From contig UQRE01000029.1 of NCBI GenBank assembly GCA_900543415.1, forward strand, positions 1-32,222: a DNA stretch of 32,222 bases. The letters run 5' to 3'. The notes under the pieces were generated by a model, which had not been told where the DNA came from, searched no databases, and was given only the letters and a program-made list of their open reading frames with translations. This stretch comes from an uncultured Dorea sp. GTDB taxonomy: Bacteria > Bacillota > Clostridia > Lachnospirales > Lachnospiraceae. This document shows positions 1 to 7,570 of the stretch, piece by piece. A program made the translations under genes and the position numbers. Position 1 is the first letter of the stretch, and every line of letters begins with the position of its first letter.

Positions 1-53
1 AGAGCACTCGGCTGTTAACCGAGTTGTCGTTGGTTCAAGTCCAACAGGGGGAG
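1..53 (+). tRNA. tRNA-Asn (anticodon GTT), 5' end cut by the window
   Basis: Only the 3' two thirds are present. The anticodon arm is CTCGG / CTGTTAA / CCGAG (7-18 region), giving anticodon GTT for asparagine. The T arm is GTTGG-TTCAAGT-CCAAC, followed by the acceptor strand AGGGGGA and a G discriminator at 53, as in bacterial tRNA-Asn. No CCA is encoded. The 5' acceptor and most of the D arm lie outside the window. A strong hairpin terminator follows directly, so this is the last gene of its transcript. Confidence 0.93.
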
Positions 54-56
54 CTT

Positions 57-88
57 AAAAAACCGTGAATATGATTCACGGTTTTTTG
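57..88 (+). terminator. Rho-independent terminator after tRNA-Asn
   Basis: A perfect inverted repeat CCGTGAAT / ATTCACGG with a 3-nt loop is flanked by A6 upstream and T6 downstream. It ends the tRNA transcript. Because it has A-runs on one side and T-runs on the other, it can also stop minus-strand transcription of the regulator at 120-764. Confidence 0.9.
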
Positions 89-119
89 TTGCTGTTTAAA
101 TATGAAATTAATTAAAAAG

Positions 120-764
120 TTATCTTGCGCCTTTTAATGCGCTGTCTTTTCCGGTTCCAAAGTGATCTGCTTTTAGGATTTCAAATGCCTTTTCGTAGTT
201 ATTTTTCCGCATATATTGAACCATTTTTTTTAGATTTTCGTTTGTGCGCGGTATACGCATTCCGTTTTTGATGGAATATTGTCCAATGCGTATGAGTTCA
301 GATAGGTTATTTTCGTAAATTCGATTGATCCGTTCATTGTCGAAGATGCTGATGATTTCCATATGCATGGCGGTATCAGCAACTTCCCAGTCATATAGAT
401 CACCGGAAGCAGCACACATACGGACCACTTTTTCTTCAATACGATAGGAATACTCTTCCTGTCTGCCGGAGGCAAAGATTTCTTTAAATGCAGCGCCTTC
501 CAATAATTCACGAAGCTGATAAAGTTCTTGAATATCCTGATCCGTAATCTCCCTGACCATCATAGATTTGTAATAGTCGGAGACAATCAGTCCTTCTGTC
601 TGAAGCATATGGATTGCGGTACGGACAGGGCTTCGGCTCATATCCAACTCTTTTGTAAGCATTGCTTCGGTTAATGTCATGCCCGGAGGATAGGTCAGAT
701 TTAGAATGTTTTCTTTGATTCTGGCATATGCCTGATCGGCAAGTGATATCGTCTTTTCTGCCAT
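120..764 (-). CDS. GntR family transcriptional regulator with FCD domain
   Basis: This 214-residue DNA-binding regulator has a GntR winged helix at about residues 8-75 and an all-helical FCD ligand domain at about 85-205. The recognition-helix segment reads LDMSRSPVRTAIHMLQTEG, typical of the family. The ATG start has an AGGGAGAAG Shine-Dalgarno just upstream on the minus strand. It is divergent from proC, with two promoters between them and four GTATAC-centred palindromes placed at both transcription starts, so autoregulation plus control of proC is likely. FCD-type regulators usually bind small carboxylates; a proline- or glutamate-related ligand would fit the neighbour but is inference. 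Its own terminator is probably the bidirectional hairpin at 57-88. Confidence 0.9.
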   Translation of the reverse strand: MAEKTISLADQAYARIKENILNLTYPPGMTLTEAMLTKELDMSRSPVRTAIHMLQTEGLIVSDYYKSMMVREITDQDIQELYQLRELLEGAAFKEIFASGRQEEYSYRIEEKVVRMCAASGDLYDWEVADTAMHMEIISIFDNERINRIYENNLSELIRIGQYSIKNGMRIPRTNENLKKMVQYMRKNNYEKAFEILKADHFGTGKDSALKGAR

Positions 765-780
765 AGTTCTTCTCCCTTAT

Positions 781-809
781 AAGTATACGTTCCATTAGGT
801 TGTATACAA
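781..809. promoter_or_regulatory. Two GTATAC palindromes at the regulator promoter (putative GntR operators)
   Basis: AAGTATACGT (781-790) and TTGTATACAA (800-809) share a GTATAC core. The second is a perfect 10-bp palindrome lying on the expected transcription start of the minus-strand regulator gene. Two sister sites lie at 903-931. GntR-family dimers commonly bind short palindromes of this kind, so I infer that these are the autoregulatory operators. No binding data can be seen in sequence. Confidence 0.6.
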
Positions 810-838
810 ATTATAACGGTTTTATAGGAAAAACTCAA
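810..838 (-). promoter_or_regulatory. Sigma-A-type promoter of the GntR regulator gene
   Basis: On the minus strand the sequence reads TTGAGT, a 17-bp spacer, then TATAAT. The plus-strand boxes are 833-838 and 810-815. The predicted start falls on the operator at 800-809, which would allow repression by steric blocking. Confidence 0.8.
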
Positions 839-857
839 GATAAATATAAAATTTCTG

Positions 858-886
858 TTGACTTTTCTTTTTGGACATGCTATAGT
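858..886 (+). promoter_or_regulatory. Sigma-A-type promoter of proC
   Basis: TTGACT (858-863), a 17-bp spacer and TATAGT (881-886) form a good housekeeping promoter. Transcription would begin near 893, upstream of two GTATAC palindromes in the leader. The bases between the two divergent -35 boxes (839-857) carry no other obvious element. Confidence 0.8.
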
Positions 887-902
887 CACTATAGAAAATA
901 AA

Positions 903-931
903 TTGTATACAAATTAAAGAAATGTATACAT
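903..931. promoter_or_regulatory. Two GTATAC palindromes in the proC leader (putative GntR operators)
   Basis: TTGTATACAA (903-912) is identical to the site at 800-809, and ATGTATACAT (922-931) is a second perfect palindrome with the same core, 19 bp further on. Both lie just downstream of the proC start point. This position suits repression by blocking promoter clearance. Confidence 0.65.
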
Positions 932-963
932 AACAATTCGAAGAGAAAAGGAAGGTATGTAAG

Positions 964-1758
964 ATGAAATTAGGTTTTATTGGAACAGGTAACATGGCGT
1001 CTGCAATTATGGGTGGTATTATCGGTAAGAATATCATTCCGGCAGAGGAGATTATCGGCGCTGACCTTTTTGCTCCGGGAAGAGAGAGAGTAAAAGCACA
1101 GTTTGGAATTAACGTTACAGATAGCAATAAAGAAGTTGTAGATAATGCAGAAGTAATCATTCTTTCTGTAAAACCTCAGTTCTATGAGGATGTGATCAAC
1201 CAGATCAAAGGCGATATCAAAGAAAATCAGATCGTGATTACAATTGCACCGGGTAAGACACTTGCTTGGCTTGCTGAAAAATTCGGTAAAGATGTAAAGA
1301 TCGTTCGTACAATGCCAAATACACCAGCTATGGTTGGAGAAGGTATGACAGCTATGTGTCCAAACGAGCATTTGACAGAAGAAGAAGTTGCTTATGTAAA
1401 ATCTCTTCTTGAAAGCTTCAGCCGCGTAGAGATTGTTGCTGAGAGATTAATGGATGTTGTAGTATCTGTAAGCGGAAGCTCACCGGCATATGTATTTATG
1501 ATGATCGAAGCAATGGCAGATGCAGCAGTATCTGGCGGTATGCCAAGACCACAGGCTTACCAGTTTGCAGCACAGGCTGTTCTTGGAAGTGCTAAAATGG
1601 TTCTTGATACAGGAAAACACCCAGGTGAGTTAAAAGATATGGTATGCTCACCAGCAGGAACAACTATCGAGGCAGTTCGTACATTAGAGGAACTTGGATT
1701 CAGAAGCTCTATCATCGAAGCTATGAAAGTATGTGAGGAGATTTCTAAGAGCTTATAA
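964..1758 (+). CDS. proC: Pyrroline-5-carboxylate reductase
   Basis: The enzyme catalyses the last step of proline synthesis, the NAD(P)H-dependent reduction of 1-pyrroline-5-carboxylate to proline, in the cytoplasm. The 264-residue length is normal. The N-terminal Rossmann motif is GFIGTGNMASAIMGG. The C-terminal dimerisation domain carries the family signature, with SGSSPAYVF, then GELKDMVCSPAGTTIEAV. The ATG follows the Shine-Dalgarno AAGGAAGG. It is a single gene with its own promoter, terminated by the hairpin at 1822-1857. Its divergent partner is a GntR/FCD regulator, an unusual arrangement for this housekeeping gene. Confidence 0.97.
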   Translation: MKLGFIGTGNMASAIMGGIIGKNIIPAEEIIGADLFAPGRERVKAQFGINVTDSNKEVVDNAEVIILSVKPQFYEDVINQIKGDIKENQIVITIAPGKTLAWLAEKFGKDVKIVRTMPNTPAMVGEGMTAMCPNEHLTEEEVAYVKSLLESFSRVEIVAERLMDVVVSVSGSSPAYVFMMIEAMADAAVSGGMPRPQAYQFAAQAVLGSAKMVLDTGKHPGELKDMVCSPAGTTIEAVRTLEELGFRSSIIEAMKVCEEISKSL

Positions 1759-1821
1759 TATTTGGTCGGATTAAGCCATTAACATTGAATTGTATAAAAT
1801 ATTAAATTGTGGAACAAGCAT

Positions 1822-1861
1822 AAAGCAGGCGTTATCATCGGGGATGACGCCTGCTTTGCTA
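1822..1861 (+). terminator. proC terminator hairpin (also the intron target)
   Basis: AAAGCAGGCGT (1822-1832) pairs with ACGCCTGCTTT (1847-1857), with a further CATC/GATG stem inside. The usual T-tract is missing directly after the stem: only GCTA remains before the group II intron begins at 1862. A T-run (TTTT) resumes after the intron end at 2073. Intron insertion has therefore probably split the terminator. Confidence 0.75.
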
Positions 1862-2073
1862 GTTCGCCCAGCATGGGCGTAATCTAATCGGTGCAAGTCC
1901 GTAAAGTGCCCTGATGGTGGGAAACTTATAGCCAATGACAAGGATAAGAACGCTTAGAGGTAGGAATAAATAGTGCAAGCATAGGCAGATCTTAAAACAA
2001 CCGAACCGCCGCTTGTAGAACCGCATGAGCAGTGATGTGAGAGGGCGTACCCAGTCACCCTCTCCTACTCGAT
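1862..2073 (+). mobile_element. Group II intron remnant, class C-like, without reverse transcriptase
   Basis: The start, GTTCGCCCAGCATGGGCG, and the following ATCTAATCGGTGCAAGTCCG match the domain I 5' end of bacterial class C introns (consensus GTGYGCCCRGCATGGG). After about 140 nt the sequence jumps to a domain V-like segment, GAACCGCCGCTTG...GAGCAGTG. A domain VI-like hairpin follows, GTGTGAGAGGG... to CCTCTCCTACTCGAT, including the bulged-A context CTACTC. Most of domains I-IV and the maturase gene are absent, so 212 nt remain of an element normally near 2 kb. Domain V has at least two C-A mismatches compared with the Oceanobacillus-type intron as I remember it. Splicing is therefore unlikely. 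Placement just after a terminator hairpin is the known target preference of class C introns. Confidence 0.8.
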
Positions 2074-2081
2074 TTTTACTT

Positions 2082-2143
2082 ATGTCCTAAAAATATATGT
2101 TTCATGTCCTGGATAATACAAATGATTGCGAATGTGCTATAAT
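2082..2143 (+). promoter_or_regulatory. Extended -10 promoter with LytTR-type direct repeats
   Basis: TGCTATAAT (2135-2143) is an extended -10 element without a recognisable -35 box. Upstream lie two direct copies of ATGTCCT (2082-2088 and 2104-2110), starting 22 bp apart. LytTR regulators such as AgrA bind paired direct repeats about 21 bp apart just upstream of weak -35 regions. The layout therefore fits positive autoregulation by the response regulator that follows. A purine-rich GAAGGGG at 2150-2157 lies too far from the start codon to serve the regulator gene. Confidence 0.5.
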
Positions 2144-2196
2144 GAAACAGAAGGGGAAATTTTGAAAACACGGATTGATTGACGGTGAAAAAGAGA

Positions 2197-2907
2197 ATGA
2201 TTCAAATCGCAATAATTGAAGACGAGATAAATATACATAAAGAGATCTTACAATTTGTTTATGAGGGAATTTGTCAGCGGAAGGAAATTCGGGTCGATAT
2301 TTTTTCGTCAGCAGAAGAGTTTTTAGCTGTAAATCAAAAATATGAAATGGTTATTACAGATATTGAACTTCCAGGTATTAGTGGATTAGAACTCGGGAAA
2401 AAGATTAAACAGATTTATTCAGAGGTTTATCTTGTTTTTTTAACTTCTTATTCTGAGTTTGCATCAGAAAGTTATGTGATAGAAGCATATCAGTATATTT
2501 TGAAAAGAGACATGCCAGTGAGGTTGCCGATGCTGGTAGATAAAGTGATAGCAAAAATAGAGAAAGAACATACAGAATTTTGCTGGATTGGAAATTACAG
2601 AGATTTTAAGAAAATGTATTACAGGGATATCATTTATGTGAAAAAAATCAAAGGAACAAAATATACCGAATATATTACAAACCAGGGGAGGTATACGGAG
2701 CGGATATCGTTAAATCATGTTTTTTCAGAATTGTCGAAGAGCGGATTCATTCTTGCGGATCGGGCGTATGTAGTAAATATTAATCATGTTCAGAGAGTGC
2801 GGGGAAATAGTATTTATATGGATAATGGAGAAGAAATTAAAGTAAGCAGCGCACATGGCATGGAAATAAAAGAAAAAATATCAGAATGTTGGAGAAGCTT
2901 AAGATGA
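2197..2907 (+). CDS. LytTR-family response regulator (AgrA/ComE-like)
   Basis: Residues 1-115 form a receiver domain with acidic pocket E8-D9-E10, phospho-acceptor D55 in VITDIELPG, T83 and the conserved K103. Residues 130-236 form a LytTR DNA-binding domain containing a MYYRDIIYVKK motif. I chose ATG 2197 (236 residues) because it begins the conserved strand MIQIAIIEDE. TTG 2179 or GTG 2185 would add only six or four residues, and none of the three has a strong Shine-Dalgarno. It overlaps the kinase gene by 4 nt (ATGA), so the two are translationally coupled. It probably controls its own operon, including the ABC transporter downstream, through the repeats at 2082-2110. Confidence 0.92.
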   Translation: MIQIAIIEDEINIHKEILQFVYEGICQRKEIRVDIFSSAEEFLAVNQKYEMVITDIELPGISGLELGKKIKQIYSEVYLVFLTSYSEFASESYVIEAYQYILKRDMPVRLPMLVDKVIAKIEKEHTEFCWIGNYRDFKKMYYRDIIYVKKIKGTKYTEYITNQGRYTERISLNHVFSELSKSGFILADRAYVVNINHVQRVRGNSIYMDNGEEIKVSSAHGMEIKEKISECWRSLR

Positions 2908-4229
2908 ATACACTTATCCTCATAGGAATACAAATTGCAGCATCTATTTGGGAAGTGTGGATGTGTTATCAGCTGTTGTTGAGCACAATAATCGAAGATA
3001 AATATACAATAAAAAGGGATCAAGTGGTTATGTGGTGTGCAGTCATAATCACAGGGCTCTTATTGGGAGTAAACAGAATAAGCAGTTTTTTCTCCAGAAC
3101 AATGTTTGGAATTTCCAACCTCTTGCTCATCGGGGTGTGCATTTCTCTAAACAGAAGAAAAAAGATGTTGAGTGCGGGGATTATTCTGCTCTCTAGCGGA
3201 TTGATTGCGATTTTAGATATGGTATTTGCACTTATTTTTTGTGATTATCTTGGCAACACATTTATAAATCGTGTGTATCTTTGTATACCAACATGGTACA
3301 GAGAAGGAATTTATTTACTGACTAGAAGTATTGTTTGCATAGGGATTTATCTGTTGAAAAAGAAGGTGGGAAGTATACACGAACTTGCAGAGAGGAATAA
3401 ATATTTCGTTTTAGGTATAGGAATCATATCTTGCATTTTACTGATAAGGTATCAATATATTTTATACGATGTAGTTTACAGCTTTGGTGAGTTGAGTGGA
3501 GTAAGTGCTGGTTTAAGGCTTGCTGCAGCTACAATTCTTTTAATTTTATTTGGGGTTTTAACATTTAAGTATCGCTATATGAAGCAGGAAAACGAGACTC
3601 TGCTTCTAGGCGAACAACTATTAGAAGAACGATATATTGAGATGATGAAAACCCATAAGGTTCTTCATGATATGAAAAATCACTTTTTATTGCTTCAAAA
3701 ATATGAACAGGAACAACAGTGGGGAAAGTTGCATGATTATCTGGAAACAATCAACGAAGAGCTGTTTGAAGATTCAGCCAGAGTGTGGAGCGGAAATACA
3801 ATCGTTGATTTAATCTTAAACTCTAAAAAATCATATGCCGAGTCCAGAGATATTAAAGTTGAGATCAATACACAGGTTATAGCAAAGTTCCCTCTTGTCG
3901 ACCGTGAGATTATATCGCTGTTTGGAAATCTCTTGGATAATGCAATAGAAGCGTGCCAAAAAATGAAAGTGGCAGAGAAATGGATTGATATAAGGATCCA
4001 TAAGCGGCATGATGTATTGTACATTGAAATAGAAAATAGTATAGCCGAGAGGCCGAAAGAAAAAAATGGAGAACTAATTTCAGATAAAAGAGAGAACAGG
4101 GTTCATGGATACGGATTGAAAAATGTTAAACGAATTGTATCTGCTCATGAAGGAACATATTCCTATGAAATAGGAGAAAGATGGTTTTGCACAAGTATTG
4201 TATTTTTTGACAGTGAGGAAGTTTGGTAG
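2904..4229 (+). CDS. GHKL-domain sensor histidine kinase (AgrC-like)
   Basis: This 441-residue membrane sensor partners the LytTR regulator. The N-terminal 215 residues hold about six hydrophobic segments. Next come a dimerisation/phospho-acceptor helix with H255 in VLHDMKNHFLLLQKYEQE and a C-terminal GHKL ATPase domain with N342 and N346 in LFGNLLDNAIEAC and the G-box GYGLKNVKRIV. ATG 2904 is preferred because GGAGAAG lies 7 nt upstream and the start overlaps the previous stop; an ATG at 2886 is the alternative. In this family the membrane part usually senses a peptide. No peptide precursor gene is visible beside it, so the signal is unknown. Confidence 0.92.
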   Translation: MNTLILIGIQIAASIWEVWMCYQLLLSTIIEDKYTIKRDQVVMWCAVIITGLLLGVNRISSFFSRTMFGISNLLLIGVCISLNRRKKMLSAGIILLSSGLIAILDMVFALIFCDYLGNTFINRVYLCIPTWYREGIYLLTRSIVCIGIYLLKKKVGSIHELAERNKYFVLGIGIISCILLIRYQYILYDVVYSFGELSGVSAGLRLAAATILLILFGVLTFKYRYMKQENETLLLGEQLLEERYIEMMKTHKVLHDMKNHFLLLQKYEQEQQWGKLHDYLETINEELFEDSARVWSGNTIVDLILNSKKSYAESRDIKVEINTQVIAKFPLVDREIISLFGNLLDNAIEACQKMKVAEKWIDIRIHKRHDVLYIEIENSIAERPKEKNGELISDKRENRVHGYGLKNVKRIVSAHEGTYSYEIGERWFCTSIVFFDSEEVW

Positions 4230-4242
4230 GGAGGACAGAGGA

Positions 4243-6768
4243 ATGGATAACATGAAGAAAAGGCGCCGATTGGAAAATATATGTATCGTCCTTCTTTTTA
4301 TCGTTTTTTTGACATCGTTCTTTCCATGGCTTAAGTGCGGGGAAAAAGCATATTCTTTTTTAAGTTTTTACAAAGAAGCCTTTGTAGAAGGACAATTGTC
4401 GGTGATGGCTGAGGAAAATGGAGCGGTTTATTTAGTGCCATATTTTCTTCCGTTTGCAATATTGGCAAATATATTATCAGGAGTAAAAGCAGTTTTAATT
4501 TTGTGTAACAAGAATATCAATTTTCTCGGTCATATTGTCTATGGATTACAATTAGTATATATCGCCACATTGTTTTCTTTTGGTGGTTACCTTCCATATC
4601 CGGCAACATTCATAGCAATTGCAGGCACCATGACAGAGTTTATGGTCAGAAAGTATGCACAGGAGTATGAGGCCTTTACAAAGGAGTGGGAGAAGCAGAA
4701 GAAAAAAGAGAAGCAAGAAAAAGAAGAGCGTAAGAGAAGACTTTTCTTTCCGGGGAAATACGATGGACAATTGTTCCGGATTATGTGGCATGAAACCAAA
4801 CATCAGAAGAAAGCACTCCTGTTGATGATTGCAGGAAATAGTATTTTGTTTGGAATGCTGTTTCTTTTGTTTGCATTGAGAGAAAAGTTTCAGGAAGGTT
4901 ACGGTATTGCGGATGCGTTACCGTCACAGGGGCTGAATGGTATTTTAATGAATGCTGTGGTCGTTGTGACGGTGCTTTATATATTTTTTGAAGGACTTGC
5001 TCTTTATAATTTTGCAGGAAATCAAAAAACAAGACAGTCTGTGCTTTGGATCCTTGGTGCACGGCAATCTGTTCAGGTGAAGATACAGGTCGTAGAATAT
5101 GGATTATTAATTGCATCATCACTTGGTGTCGGTTGCCTGTTGGGAACTGTCGGTTATGGAATATCAGCAAATGTACTAAATGAGGTACTGAACAATCAGA
5201 TTCCGTTTATTGCATCTTCGAATATTTATTTTATTACGATTGGAATCTATTTGCTTGTGTCATGTATCACGATATTTGTTGTCAAGGATTCTTTTAAGAG
5301 AAGCAACTATGGTTCGGGAAAGAAAAGTAAAAGCAGGTTTGTTATAAAAAGAAAGTATGAGGCAGGTATGATGTTAAGTGCTTTCCTGATACTGACATAC
5401 AGTGTTCATTATTATTCAAAGAGAATAAATGCAGAAAATATTTATACGATTTTATGTGGCTTTTGCGGGGGAGTGCTGCTTCTGGTATTGGCCGGCAGTT
5501 TTATTCAAAGCAGAAGATATCGGATGAACTCGGACAATTTTATGCGGGTAATGGACAAAATTCCGATTCAGAGTGGACTTCTTCGAAGTGTAAGTCTGCG
5601 GTTTGTTTTATTTCTTTTTCATGTGATATTTTTAGGGATCTTATCTGTAACTATGGCAGGCAATCTGGCAGCACCAAAGGAAGAGTCGCTTTATCCGTAT
5701 GATTATGTGTGTATGGCGTATGAGGAGGATCAGAATCTGTTTGAAGATTTGAAACAAAAATATGAAATCGATATAAAGGCTTATCCCATGACGAGGGTGA
5801 CAACTGTACAGGGGGATGCAACGGATTGGATTGATGTGGCAAATAACTATTATAGTAACGTGATATGGCCTCAGGGACAGCATGTGGGGGTCTCGGAGAG
5901 TACCTATCGGTTGTTATGTGAAGAGAAGGGAATTATTCCGCAAGATATTAAGATTGACAAGGATGAGATATACATTGTATATCAACAAGATATTTCAATG
6001 AAAGCACATCCGCTGGATTGGTACATGGATCGAAAAACACCACAGATCAGGATAGGACAGCCGCTACGTGCTTATTCCTTTACACAAAGAGAAAAGTTAT
6101 ATCCGGCACGCACAGTTGCCGGAGAAGAACGACAGATATTAACGGGATTATTTCAAGGAGGAATGCAGGAGAATCTGGTAGTGTTTTCAGACGAATATTT
6201 TAATCGCCTGAAAATTCAAGAAGGACCTTCTACGCTTTATACGATTAAGACAGAACATTCGGAAATAAAGAAAGAAATTGAAGAACAATTAAATCAATTT
6301 GCGAAACTGCATGAAGAAGATTCTTCCTGGTCTAGAGCAATCCAGCCATATTACAGCAAGCAGGTTAAGATGAACGACCTGTCGACGGAGAGGGTATTTC
6401 AAGAGATGGCAATTTTGATGGAAATGTTTTTGATCGTATTTTGCGTCGGTTTAGTGCAGAGCATGAAAGTAGAATTTGAAAAACAGGAAAGCAGAAAGCG
6501 TTATCGCCTTCTATCGTATATAGGAATTTATCATAACGAGTACAAGCTCTTAATCAAAAGAGAAATTCTGCGAACATTTGGGCGGCCACTTCTGTGGGCA
6601 TGCCTTGTATCGGCGGCTATTGTAGGGCTGACATGCCGGTTGAGAGAAATCACGGGTTTGGAATTAAGAAGATTTGTTGGTTATCAGGTTGGAATATGGG
6701 TCATATATTTTCTGATACAGCTCGTGTTGCTGAAAGTAGCAGAAAAAAGAAGCTTGAAAATTCAATAG
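4243..6768 (+). CDS. FtsX-type ABC transporter permease with extra N-terminal membrane domain
   Basis: This large permease (841 residues from ATG 4243) pairs with the ATPase encoded directly downstream. The N-terminal 145 residues form a separate hydrophobic region of about four segments. A Lys/Glu-rich stretch of about 30 residues (near 4680-4740) separates it from the core. The core has the FtsX/BceB layout: membrane segments near residues 185-345 and 375-420, a segment near 455-480, an external domain of about 240 residues, and three more segments at the C terminus. BceB-like permeases with big external loops handle antimicrobial peptides, but the long N-terminal addition is not typical. 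The start is set by AGGGAGGACAGAGGA just before the ATG; an upstream TTG at 4198 lacks such a site. The substrate is unknown. Confidence 0.85.
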   Translation: MDNMKKRRRLENICIVLLFIVFLTSFFPWLKCGEKAYSFLSFYKEAFVEGQLSVMAEENGAVYLVPYFLPFAILANILSGVKAVLILCNKNINFLGHIVYGLQLVYIATLFSFGGYLPYPATFIAIAGTMTEFMVRKYAQEYEAFTKEWEKQKKKEKQEKEERKRRLFFPGKYDGQLFRIMWHETKHQKKALLLMIAGNSILFGMLFLLFALREKFQEGYGIADALPSQGLNGILMNAVVVVTVLYIFFEGLALYNFAGNQKTRQSVLWILGARQSVQVKIQVVEYGLLIASSLGVGCLLGTVGYGISANVLNEVLNNQIPFIASSNIYFITIGIYLLVSCITIFVVKDSFKRSNYGSGKKSKSRFVIKRKYEAGMMLSAFLILTYSVHYYSKRINAENIYTILCGFCGGVLLLVLAGSFIQSRRYRMNSDNFMRVMDKIPIQSGLLRSVSLRFVLFLFHVIFLGILSVTMAGNLAAPKEESLYPYDYVCMAYEEDQNLFEDLKQKYEIDIKAYPMTRVTTVQGDATDWIDVANNYYSNVIWPQGQHVGVSESTYRLLCEEKGIIPQDIKIDKDEIYIVYQQDISMKAHPLDWYMDRKTPQIRIGQPLRAYSFTQREKLYPARTVAGEERQILTGLFQGGMQENLVVFSDEYFNRLKIQEGPSTLYTIKTEHSEIKKEIEEQLNQFAKLHEEDSSWSRAIQPYYSKQVKMNDLSTERVFQEMAILMEMFLIVFCVGLVQSMKVEFEKQESRKRYRLLSYIGIYHNEYKLLIKREILRTFGRPLLWACLVSAAIVGLTCRLREITGLELRRFVGYQVGIWVIYFLIQLVLLKVAEKRSLKIQ

Positions 6769-6793
6769 TCAGAAAATGTGAGGGAATGGGAAT

Positions 6794-7471
6794 ATGGATG
6801 TTCAGTTAAAAGGAATTAAAAAATTTTATGACATAGCCGGGCATGAGGAAAAATTAGAAATACTGAAAGGAATCGATCTATCAATTGTTCAGGGAGATTA
6901 TATATCTCTTATCGGAAGATCGGGATGTGGGAAAACAACGCTTCTCAAGATTATCGGTTTACTGCATATGCCAACAGAAGGAGAGCTCTTAATTGATGGA
7001 GTCAGTTATGCAGAATTATGGAAAGATGAACTGGCAGATATAAGGCGAAATAAGATGGGATTCATTTTCCAAGATTATATGTTATTAGAAGATATGTCTG
7101 CGTATGACAATATGATTCTATCAGGTCTTCTGAAAAAAATGAGTGCAGAAGAAACGAAGAAACGTGCAAAAGAATTAGCAGATTTTCTTGAGATTGAAGA
7201 AAAACTATTTTCCAAATACCCACGGGAATTATCAGGAGGAGAAAAACAGAGAATAGCCATAGCGAGGGCGTTGTTTAATGATCCTCCACTATTGCTGGCT
7301 GATGAGCCCACAGGAAATCTGGATGAAAACACAAGAAAGATTGTAGAAGACATTTTTGATGATCTTAATAAAAAGGCAGGGAAAACCATTCTACTGGTAA
7401 CCCATGATCTGGAGTTTGCACAGAAGGCTAAGAGAAGGTATGCACTGAAGGAAGGAATGTTAAGAAAATAG
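6794..7471 (+). CDS. ABC transporter ATP-binding protein (LolD/MacB-BceA type)
   Basis: The 225-residue ATPase is complete. Walker A is GRSGCGKTT (41-49), the Q-loop FIFQD (90-94), the signature LSGGEKQR (146-153), Walker B LLLADEPTGNLD with D170-E171, and the switch histidine H204 in VTHD. TGNLD is typical of the class that works with FtsX-like permeases. It starts 25 nt after the permease stop with GAGGGA about 8 nt upstream of the ATG. This is the last gene of the two-component/ABC operon, which suggests peptide sensing and export or detoxification. Confidence 0.95.
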   Translation: MDVQLKGIKKFYDIAGHEEKLEILKGIDLSIVQGDYISLIGRSGCGKTTLLKIIGLLHMPTEGELLIDGVSYAELWKDELADIRRNKMGFIFQDYMLLEDMSAYDNMILSGLLKKMSAEETKKRAKELADFLEIEEKLFSKYPRELSGGEKQRIAIARALFNDPPLLLADEPTGNLDENTRKIVEDIFDDLNKKAGKTILLVTHDLEFAQKAKRRYALKEGMLRK

Positions 7472-7524
7472 GAGAAAATTATGAATATTTCTTTTTAAAT
7501 TTATAGTGTGTTGCAATATTATGC

Positions 7525-7533
7525 TGATATAAT
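7525..7533 (+). promoter_or_regulatory. Extended -10 promoter before the orphan membrane protein
   Basis: TGATATAAT is a TGn-extended -10 box 38 nt upstream of the next start codon. No convincing -35 hexamer stands 17 bp upstream, and no clear terminator separates it from the ATPase gene, so read-through from the ABC operon is also possible. Confidence 0.5.
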
Positions 7534-7570
7534 GAAAAGAACAATTGTTAGAAGATGAAGAGGTGATCAG

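Noticed and set aside
1..90. tRNA-Asn as an integration site for the element at 30428-32113
   Set aside because: No repeat of the tRNA 3' end was noticed near the recombinase, and 30 kb of housekeeping genes lie between.
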